From Escarpia spicata (lineage: Eukaryota > Annelida > Polychaeta > Sabellida > Siboglinidae), in contig OZ023214.1 of assembly GCA_963995525.1 (NCBI GenBank), forward strand, positions 19,240,167 through 19,304,166: 64,000 nt of DNA, given 5' to 3'. Position numbers and translations under genes: made by a program. Position 1 is the first letter of the stretch. Each line of letters begins with the position of its first letter. Below the pieces are notes generated by a model. That model was not told the origin of the DNA, ran no database searches, and saw only the letters and a list, made by a program, of their open reading frames with translations. Positions 46,601 to 58,600 of this stretch are shown one piece after another.

Positions 46601-49600
46601 AATTAAATATAAAAAAACAACACCATATCAGCTTCTTTTGATGTTTTTTTTTACAAAACAATATATACTATAGATGTTGTAAATTTAAATTGCACTGTAA
46701 TTGTACATTTAACTTCCATATCTGTCTAAATATATCGAGCAGGGGAACATTTAATTACTGAATGGGCTGCCTGACTAATTCTTTTTAGCACACAACATGT
46801 ACCTCAATTAATTCAACTTTATTTCAACAGACAAATAAACAAAAATAAAGTAGTGATGCCATTACTATATTGCTTAAATGTACAGTGCTGGATGGAGACA
46901 AGATTGTAATACTTATATATATATATTATCTGCCCTATAACTTTGTATAATACATACCAATGCTTATTCACCATCTTATATTAACATTTTGAAATACACA
47001 CAAGTTGATTTGCAAATATGAACATCCTCCAGATGGCGCCACATACACATAGGCACAGAAGATGGTTTCCTGGAGTGTTCTTATATGCCATTTTAAAAAC
47101 ATTTACTCAAACCAAATTGGAATAATATTTAGAAATACTGTATAAAATCAGTACAAAAACCTTTAATTGGTAAGAACTCTACTGGATAATTAAAAAAATA
47201 TGAGCATTGTTTCTTTTCTGATGGGTCGCAGGTGAATCCCTGGAAGTTAGGTGCTCGGGAGGCAAAGCTTCTAGAAGGGAAAGCTTAATATACATACATA
47301 CACACTCGCTAGCTCAGTTATACTTAGATTGGCAAATGATTGCCACACTGACCACCGAGCCATGATGGTGTAGCGGTCAACTGGATGACCGTGGAGGCGG
47401 TTGATTGATCGGATCGTGTTCAGGTTTCTACAACAGAAGATGACACAATCACTCCCGATAAAACCCTTACAATCAGAGTAAATATTCCCCCAAACAAAAC
47501 ACACGTGTACAAAACCAAGCCTGGATTTGATTGCAACTGTAATTGGTTGTAATATAAATTAAGATGTAACCACAATGAAATCTGTGATGGTGAAACTATA
47601 ACTGTGTAAAGGATCGTATTGTAAGTTCTTAAGGTCCAAAAAAGGTACGCATTTAGCCCTGGTTCAAATTGTTCCCACCAATACTAATAATAAGTATTGT
47701 ATGAAATATAATTATAATCTTAATCACGTTACAGTAATTGAACTTAAAATTGTTACAGAGGTGTGACAGTGAGATGTGTGGAAGAAACACAGTGAAAAGT
47801 AGCAGAATGAGAGAAGGTATAAAGGAGATAATTAACCAACAAAGGACGCAAGCATGTACAAACTACTAGAAAATTGAGAAACGCCAACAGCCTGTGCCTA
47901 AATGGTGACCATATGAAAGGTGTTAGTGTTACAGGCAGTGGTGTGGATGGGTTTACGGCACAGAGTTGCAGCGGTTTAGTACAGTGCAACCTTGTGTCCA
48001 GATTAACCGTTTTTTTTCCAGAAAAACTACTCATGTACATCATGAGGCATATATTCGTTTAGAAATTCTATTCCCGACGAATAATTTCCGGATGCCAAGG
48101 TTTCCTTCCAAATTATTAGGGATTTGGGATCTTAATTAATGAGGTTCCACCGTAGTCGCAAACGTGCTGATCGAAGATCTTCCACAGACATTCTGAACTT
48201 CAGACCGAGAACGAATTGAGAACGTACCTAATAATTAGCAACAACGCCTGTGGCATGTTTCGAAGGACAGCCATGATTTCATCGAAATGGTGTTTTGCCT
48301 TTTCTCTCATGTATTCAAAGTCCTTCTCGGTCAACTGAGAGGGTAAATGAAGCGTCTCGCGGGCCAAAGGTCGCTGCACTAAGATCTCGCTGAAGATAAT
48401 GTGGTCTGAAAGCATCAGATCTTCGATCAGGGCCTTGCATGTTACTAGGGGTGTTGTGTGCAACAGGAAGTGTCACGGGAAATTTGCACCATTGGAAATT
48501 GTAGATATAAATCATCTTATAGACTGAAAGTAGTTCACTTGTTTAGGTCGATTTATAAAATGTATGTACAAAATGTACCAAAATGCATAAACCTTCCAAA
48601 ATCAGCAGTTAAAATCTAATATGCAGATAAAGGGAGTTATACACTCTGTTTTTCACTGCATGATTTGTGATAATTATCTTAATAGATAACTTAAATACAA
48701 AGTTAGTTCAATTGTATGTTTGCAGTATTATTATGCATTTTAGACAGCAAGTCTGTTGCAAATTTAAGCACTGCGGTGCAAATTTCCCGTACACAAATGA
48801 TCCAGACACAGTGTGGCATGGCACTTCACCTGCCTCCACTGGACCACCTCTAAATGCTTACGGCTCACCTAAATATGAGCAGCATACCACGCGGCATGTC
48901 TTTCATGGCTCGGAAGAACTTATCGTGGAAGTCCTGCATCTTCTCCTTCAGTTTGTTTTGTTCTTCTTTCGACATGTTCTTCCATATTTTGCGAGTGATG
49001 CGCTTCATGGGGCGTCTAGGGTGACTTTTGGTGTAAATTGGCCTCTGTACCAGTAGCATAGAGAAGGGGTACCAGTCTGGGACAGACGCAGCATCGTTTA
49101 CATCTCGTACTGAGCTGGCTACTAGTAATTGGTTCTATAGGTATCAGCCTCGCAATTACCTGTTTTGCCACAAGCCACCGAATAAGACGATAGCCTTGTG
49201 TTATATCAAACAAAAACTACTTAATTTTACTGTTCAACAATAAGGAGTGGTGAAAATGTTAATTAAACGCATTTTACAATTATCGATAGCAATTGCTAGA
49301 CGGTTTTTACTGCAGTTAGATAATCTTGACGTGGAAGAATATTTAACATATCTACAATAATTATCATTTAAAAAGCAGGGTTTCTATTATTTATTCGCTA
49401 AAAGTTTCGATAGAAACACAAAACAATCACATATAGACATTAAATAGTAGTTTCTTGAATGTCACTTTTAGAGACTACGTAGCACAACTTGTTTGCTTAC
49501 ATGAATATTTGTATTTTTGAAATGTTTATTTTAAGTGAACTAAACTTAGATGTATGTTTCTACTGAAACCAATTTTCTGTGATGTATAAAAGCATGTTTC

Positions 49601-52600
49601 TCTAGCACAAAACATCTAAGAGCACAGAAATGATGCAACCCATACGTAATTTACATTTACTACACACGGCATCTGCCCTATTGAACCCGTATGCAAACAA
49701 ATAAAATGGCTGACCTTGTACGCCAAGCTGTTTGGCATATTTTGCCATGCTGTCTTCATCTCTCAGAATGATGGCCTTGTAAAGTCGACACAAACTCACG
49801 CGGTTGGTCTCGCTCAGCGAGTCATACAGCCCGTGATCTAGCAAGACAAGTTGAGCCTTACCATCCTTCCCCTGTCGTACAAAAACTGCAACAAAAACCA
49901 CAGTCGGTAAACTACAGTGTAAATCCAAACACTTTTGTGCCCAGTGAACATGTCTAGAATCTTGATTAACAAGTTTTTCTAGAAAAATGAATCATGCGCA
50001 TAACGACGTATACACTCGTTTTGGAAATTCCATTCCCGTGAAGTGTTTTCCGGATAATCAGGATCATAATTAGTGTGGTTCCACTATAGTTCCAAATGTG
50101 CTGATTGAAGATCTACCCCATCTCCAAATTGACCTCTTGCTGTGCTCCAGTATGTTGGACCGCCATCTTGTTCTATTTATAGCATATTGCTCCGATGTCG
50201 GGCAGTGGCTGATGATTACACTGCTTGGCGTCAGACTGTATACAGAGGCGTTGGATGGGGCTGACAATAAGAGACACCAGCCTGCGGCTGAGAAGAGGAT
50301 GCAGCGCAAACAATACGCTGCACCACCAATGTCATCCTTTTTTCTGTTCTGGCTGCGGCAAGGACTGTCACTCCCAAATCTCCAGAAACTGACAACAGGG
50401 TGCACCATCTTTGTCTCTCGAGAATATGCACGGCCTACTACTACTACTTCGATGTCAACAGGGGAAGCATGGTATCATTTCTAATGTGATCACTTCACCT
50501 CTGCAGTAGTCTTACTCTCTTCTGCTGTCCTGTTCTCTCTTGGCGTAAAATCTACTAGACATTAACTTACATGGTTTGACCCGTAAACATGAAGTACAAA
50601 ATATTGTGCTTAGTCATGCTGAAACAATATTATAATGTTGTAGTCATGATATAAAAGACCATAATCACTAGCAGTAATGAGGTGATCATTTACTATTGCC
50701 TACACTGAATGTAGTGATCACTTACTGTTGCCTGGATGTGGGTCTGCGTGTACGAAGCCTGTGTGGAAGACCTGATGCGCAAAACACTCAATGAGTTTCT
50801 TGTTGATCTGCAAACCACCAATGAGAATAAACTAACTGACATATGCTAATCACACGTATGTCGTCACAAATGCTTCCAGTTCACGGAACCAACAAAAGTT
50901 CTAAGTAAATGTGACAACAGTTTTTATTGACAAATTATTTTTTAGTGCATCAATATCACTTTGAGTTGGTACTGGCCACTAATGTAGTGAAAACATTTAC
51001 CACTTGGCAAGCAATTGACGAAGATTATATCAAACTAAATGTATCTAGGTACAATCATAGAACACATGCGGACCATGGTAAGTAACTCCATAAAGCTCAG
51101 GTATACTAAGGTGCTTATGACTGGATTTGGGTCTAAAATAAAGAAACAGCAGAATCTCACAAAGTGGTCCTTTTGAACTGGCTAGCTAGTGTACGTTGCG
51201 CTTACATCTGCAAGGCCGATGCCCATCGCTGCAATGGCATCCACATTGCTGATCTTGCAACCATCGATGAACTCTGCCGTCAGCACCCTCTGTTGGAAAA
51301 AAGGTGACATACATCAGGAATGTATAACATGCAAACAGTCTGACACATTGGTGTGTGAGGTGTGTGTAACAAGTCACATACTGGTACTTTTTAAATATCT
51401 TTATATTAAAGGTAAGTAAAGGTAAGTTCTTATATAGTGCAGTATCCAGTCCTCAGACTGTTCAAAGTGCTTTACTCCCTGGCAGACCTGTTCAATCGAA
51501 TACCATCTCAACTTCTCTGGGAAGCATTCATCCACGCTGCAATTAATGCGCAAAGACTATTCGTACACAGGTAACCACCACTGTCTATAGCCAGGTACTT
51601 ATTCATACAGCTGAGTGAACTGAAGCAATGTAGAGTAAATGAACTTGCTCAAGGTTCAACACTGCCGCACAGCATTAGAACACGCATTCCCTCAGTCGAG
51701 AATCCGGAGCTTTTACCGCTGCGCTACTGTGCTCCACAAATTATATTGATTAAAACTAATTATATTATATCAATAGTTTTAATTTTACTTAATCTCAGTG
51801 TTTCCCCTAGTATATAACAAGCGAGGCGGGCTGCCTCGTCGTTTTTCTATGCCGCCTCGCCCAAAATATGCCAAAATTGCCACCTCGTAGCTACTTCATA
51901 CGCCCTTTTTTCGTTCTTTCACGGTAAATTCAGCATCGGTGAGCGGCGCGTAATGACACCACAAAGTCACTTATATTCCTGCAAAATCGCAGATTTATAG
52001 CGACATCGTTTAGCCGTCATTGGACAACGTGAAAGATAGCACTTGTCAGTTGTCCAATCACTGAATATTGCGGGATCCCCGGTGTCTCCAATGGTGACAC
52101 CTTGTGGAGTTTCGACATACTAGAAATCTAGACATTCATGTAAAATGGCGCCCAAACGGTAACTTGTGTTTTGGTTTATGACGGTGGTGCAGACTGAAAA
52201 CCGTGCAGACTGATGGCACTACGTCACTTGTCGACACTTGTGTCGAATGCGGACTCTTTTGAAGCCCAAAAAAAAACGTGTTTCCTAATCCTATTCACTG
52301 GTCGGTATTTTTATCGAATCCGGACCCTGTTGAAGCTCAAATAGCGAATTTGTTATTGACTCTGTCAGCGAGGTAACAATGCATAGGGTTAGTGCAAGAA
52401 AACATAACCATAACCAAGAACCAGTGGACAAGTGGAAACCACACCTCTGCTGAGTAGCAGAGTTAAAAAGGAAACCACACCTCAACATGATGAAACAATC
52501 ATGATTACTGACTTTTATCAATCATGATTACTACATTTACGAGTAGTGTCTTGTTGTTTTATATCTTCCCCTCTATATTCAAGAGTACATGTTAAAACAT

Positions 52601-55600
52601 ACCTCAGAATGCACCATTTTAAAGCTAGGTGTAAAACAATCTCCGGGGGAGCATGCCCCCGGACCCCCCTAGCAATGCTTCACGCCTGCGGCACTCACGT
52701 GCCCCACCCCTACCACCATTTCACCCAGGGGAAACACTGAATCTGTAACAATGCAATGTTAAAATTTCATATAATTTCTCTTTCTGATACCATTTAAGTT
52801 TTTCACAGTGAAGTTTACCCTTTTTCTCTCGTAACATTTCGACTGTCTGGCTTTCAGTTGTCATCATTAGACTCCACTTGATGGTGATACCATCTTGTAG
52901 AATCAGTCTAATAATGACAACTGAAAGCTGCCAAATCATTATGATTGAAAAATGTACGTTTGACTAAGAACATCTATAGAAAAAACATTTAAACCATCCA
53001 GTCTAACAAACCTCTTCATGCACGTAAAAAATGTCATATCCTGCAGACATAAATTTTTAATGAATGAGCTACCAGAAATACACCTGTCAAATAAACTTTT
53101 TATATGAGTGAGAAGTGGAGAGATAAGAAATTTAAAACAAATTTACTGTATTTGGCAAGATCCATAAACAAAATTGACAAAACCTACTTAATCCTGCCTA
53201 TACTTGGCGAGAAGATCAATAAAAAACCTACTTTACACTATCTATACCTGGTGAGAAGATCCCAAAAATATTCTCACCCTATCCATACTTGGTGAGAAGT
53301 TCCACTAAAAATGACCCTATTTAGACTTAGTTAAAAGATCCAGATAAATTTGCTTGACTTAAACTAACAGTGTACATCAGAGGAAGCCTTACTTTGGTAG
53401 TGTACTTCCAGTGAATCTTCGGTACATAGATGTAGTCTAGATGTCTAAGTTCTCGCATGCACCGCTCCCCATTCTTCGCTTCGTTCTCAAAGTCAAGCTC
53501 CTGCTCAAGTGTGCCTTTTAACCTCTACAAACAACATGGATCAAATGTGAACTGTTTTAACAAAACAGTACAAATCTTCTTTATAACAGGATGTCTGTGA
53601 GCATTGTTACAGGCAATTTGGCAGACAGTATAGCTTCAACATAATCATTATAGTCTTAAGAACATTATTTTAATAAACGAAAACCTAGAAACAAGACAGC
53701 CTCCCGACATAAAACACTATATTGTAGCCATTTCCCCGTGGGTCGTCTTCTTCCCTTCAAACCTGACTTACCTGCAGCACCCACCGGAAGCCAAACTTTG
53801 GATGAACCCACTGAATGAAACCAAGCAACAGCTCAAGAGTGAGGATGTCTCCATGGAAACGCTCCCTTAAGTCAATGTACTGAACCTGTCAACACATACC
53901 AACATTCCAAACTTGTCCAAAAAAATATGGTATAAACCACATATATATATATATATATATGACAGAGCTGTAATGTTCATATTTAATAACAATTACAACA
54001 ACAATAAAAGGACTTCGTTAGTGCCAACATCTGTGAAGATATACCAACGTTCAAAGTTTTTATATGAGGGGTCATTCACGTTCTCTGACCCTTGTACCTC
54101 CCCTGAATTAGTACTTTAAAATAAAATGGTAGATACGTTTCAAGTTGGCTTTTACAATCAAATAAGACTGCCATTCAGTCTTTACACTCCACTAGCAAAA
54201 ATGTGCAACTTTTGGTAGTGCTGCATAAATTTAGATGTGGAAGAGGGTATTTATTTGTGGCATTTGTTTGGGCAGTTTCTCCACAACGCAAGTGACATTT
54301 AGTTTTCCTAAGTGATTGGATTTTGTAGCTCGGGAATAATCACAGAAAACATGTGTAATGTTACGAACAATCGATTAATGTCCAATTATCATCCAGTATG
54401 AACCCTAAAACTGGTAAAAACCCTTAATAAAAAATAGGGACATTTATAAAAACTGAAGTTAAATTTCTTCTGGGGAGGTCACAGATGAAACTCTGAACGT
54501 TTGGCGCTTGAGAGGCAAAGTGTCTAGATGGAAAGGCTTATATATACATATATATACACACAGCTAGATTATAGACTGGCCGACCTTGACTGCGACAGTC
54601 TCTCCGGTGTGTGTGACAGCTTTGTGAACTTGAGCGAGGCTGGCAGCTGCTAGTGGCTCATCCTCAAACTCACGGAACATCTGGTGTGGAGTCATCCCGA
54701 AGTCCTCCTCAAACAGTTGAATCGTCTGTTCAACACAACCACCAACATTTCAAGTCATTATCTGTACAGTATATTTGACGAAAATGTATGTACATGTTCA
54801 TAGTAAGCATCAGAGGAAACTCTTCAAATGGCCAAGCGATGTTGACATATTTAATTTGTTGTGTATTTTGTTGGAGTAAACAAGACAAACGAGGGTGATC
54901 AAGTGATGTGGATCTCGCTCCACAAATGAAAGAGGATGAGCTTAGGCCAGAGCACGGTTTCACTGACATACTTATGAGCTCCTCCACCCGATATTGTTCT
55001 TTTAAAATCAGTGTTTTTTTGGTGAAAAATGTCACTACCAGGGTGCGGCACTGGCAGGCCTGGGGTAATAGTAATATCTCTAATATGTATAGTAACAATT
55101 ACAAATACTGAAGTAATAGGTTGAATAAAAACACAATGTAATAGTAATCAATGTAATAGTAATTGACCTATCACTTTTATATTACTATTGGACATTTCAG
55201 AGTTCAGTTTGAGTTGGTTTCCAGTTCTCCAGGAGGAGAACCTCACCACCTCCTCAGAACCTCACCACCTCCTCAGAACCTCACCACCTCCTCAGAACCT
55301 CCCCACCTCCTCAGAACCTCCCTACCTCATCAGAACCTCCCTACATCCTCAGTACTGCCATACCTCCTCAAAACCTTCCCATCTCCTCAGAACAGTGTCA
55401 CAGAAATAGTGTCCTATCTGACACTTTTGCATGTGTCACAGAAATAGTGTCCTACGTGACACGTTCGCCTGTGTCACAGAAATAATGTCCTCAGACTTAT
55501 TTTATTGCAATTTGAAAACACTCCTTAAATTTAACAACTGATTCTGTTTAATGATGGATTTTCCTTATCTAAGTGAAACTATCTTAGTGAAATGGTCTCC

Positions 55601-58600
55601 AGTTCTCCAGGAGGAGAACCTCCCCACCTCCTCAGAACCCCCCCACCTCCTCAGAACCCCCCACCTCCTCAGAACCTCCCCACGTCCTCAGAACCTCCCC
55701 ACCTCCTCAGAACCCCCCCACCTCCTCAGAACCCCCCCCCCCACCTCCTCAGAACCTCCCCACCTCCTCAGAACCCCCCCACCTCCTCAGAACCCCCCCA
55801 CCTCCTCAGAACCCCCCACCTCCTCAGAACCTCCCCACCTCCTCAGAACCTCCCTACTTCCCCAGAACCTCCCTACCTCCTCTGCCTCCCGTTTGAGAGC
55901 CTTGTCCTGCAGTACCACCAGTGTGTCCGTGTACTCGGCCGGAAGAATATGGTTCATGGTTGCCAGTCCCTGGCCCAGCTTCACGTATAACCCTCCGTTG
56001 CCTAGACAACCCGCAAGTATCCTCTCTGCTGCCCTCTTGTGGCAGCCTTTGATCATCAACACCCATTCCTCTGAGTCCTGTCGGCGTAATAATACTCACT
56101 AGTTAACAAACACAGGGCGGCTGTTATCGTCACTACATGTTATGTTGATATTTAAAAACTTGTTTGCACACTGGCGCCCTCTAGAGGAGAATGATTCACC
56201 GCTCAATGAAGGAAAAAAAACATAGCTTATCGCAAACACATTCTTTGTTGTTGTGTGTTATTTAGATACACCACCAGCCTCTGAGAAGATACTGTTATAA
56301 TGTTTAGCACATCAAACCATATATGGTTACATCACCAACCTGCATCAGCACAACACTAACTAACCTGAGAGTATTCAGTAGATACCCATTGATCACGGTT
56401 GGGTTCAATTGTTATTGCATAATTTGTCATTACTTACAATGTTACTTTTTTTATAACAATGTGATTTTAATTAGGATTCGTCTGTAATTTTGATGAAAAA
56501 AAATGTAGTTGTACTCAACTTATGTTTAATCCATTTACTTACCTCCTCTATACCACGTAATTGCCATTTGTAGTCAAACGATATCGCAATGCCAATTACA
56601 AAGCACCTGCAACACAAAAGCCAAACAGGAATTATTTATGACATTAATATTTTCGTGTCAGTAGACATAAATATTATTTCTAGTATTCACACGGTTTGTG
56701 TTTATACTGGTATTTACATATCTATTGGCATTTTCAAGTCGAACAATTCAAGACTGCTTAGTAATGATTACATTTAATGGAATTACGTTTCCGTGTCACA
56801 GTTATGACCACTTTGGGGTCAATAAAAAGAACATATTAAAAAGGTTACTTTTCATTAGCTAACTTTTCAATCTCATTACTGAATGTCATATTATCAACAA
56901 TAATGCTAGAATCAAATGCATTTTTGTTACACGTATATTTCTGTCCACTGAAGAAGGTTGTGTGAAGCATTTGAAAAACTAGTGTTTGTTTTTGAGGTCA
57001 TTCAAGCATGTCTATATTTCAACAGCTGTATTTGGGTCTACAGAGCAAACAAACTGAACTGATACAACAGTAACAAATAGTAATGACAAACTTTTATAGC
57101 GCCTAAATCCACAGGAATCTGAGCTCAGAGGCGCAACATACAAGAATCATTGGGCAAAATCATTAACAGGGACAAGCAAAAGTCGTCATTAGAGCAAGGG
57201 ACCGCCGAAGGTTAGGGTGGGAATGCAATTTCAAATAAATAAGTCTTCAATTTTTTATGAAAGGTATTTATAGTCTCAGATGATTTTAAATCGATAGGGC
57301 GTTGATTCCAGATGTTGGGTGCAGCTACAGAAAAAGCACGTTTACCGATATTAAGCGTGGTTTTCGGAACAAAAAGTCGTTGCGAAACAGATGATCTGAG
57401 ATTCCTGGGGATATCGGAAAAACGAAGGAGACTATTTTACTGGAAAATAGTTAACAACCTTGTTTCATTGTTGGTTTGTGCCAATAATAATTAGATCAGT
57501 TTTATGTGGATTTAGCTTAAATTTACTTGCTTCCATCCACAGCAAGATGTCAGTGATGTTTCACCTGAAGAATCGTGTGAACCCCTGTAGAAACACCCTG
57601 TGTCGCCTCTTCTCAAATGAAGTGAGAGATGTGTAGTAGAGTCCTCCGATTACAGGTGTTGCTACTGATACATACACAGCTACCCTGGCCTTCCTAAGGA
57701 ACGGTCGACCAGGGTTTTCCTTCACTCTGGGTCTGGCTGAGAATCGCCTCCATGACTGCAGCCTGTGCAGTGTGCCATCCGCCTTCTACGAGAACAAAAC
57801 AAGAATGCATATAATGAAGTTAAAAATGTCTGCTTTAGTTGAATACATTTCACATATAGGACATGGAGGTGCAGCTTAGAAGCATATAACTTGGTAGTAA
57901 ACTCACACATGGAGTGTCCCATTTCATTTGCATTTTTCACATGATTTCAGTATAATATATATAGTGACAACTTTCAATTAACACATCTTTAACAATAGGA
58001 ATATTAAGAAAAGACCTTTCGAATGAATATGTTTTTATACTGCCAGAATAAAATAAAAAGACACAACTGAGTGATGAACCTCATCTAAACCAGACATGGG
58101 GTCAAATGCATTTGTATTTGAAAGTATCTAAATACTTTTTTAAAGTATTTGAAATGTTCAAATACTTTCAAATACTAATATAATAAATAAATGACATATC
58201 TTGTTTGAATTCTTAAGAGTTGAGCAATTTTACTGTCATTTGGCAATTCACCACTTTTACGCTAAGAAATAATGGCAAAGTAATGCCATCACCTTACTTG
58301 TCAGCTGTCACTGTGGTGCAATTCATAATGCGTGTGTGTCTAGCTGCAAGGTGTTGCATTCTTGTCATGTGTCGATATTAGGTAGATATGCTGAATATAT
58401 GCATTGCTGATACGTGTAACCAGATGCCAGTTTTGAGATAATAATAGATGTGCACCCAAGCCTTCGCCACCAAGCACCTATGAGGAACAATATGGTACAT
58501 CTATTCATTTTTCAACTTGACCATTGAAATTGACATACTGACTGATCATTACTCATGCAAAAACGATTATTATGCATTTATCACTTATTTCAATAAACAA

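Noticed and set aside
55163..56102. Proline-, serine- and glutamate-rich plus-strand frames (up to 183 codons)
   Set aside because: They translate the intronic minisatellite and run antisense across ADCK5-like exon 4.
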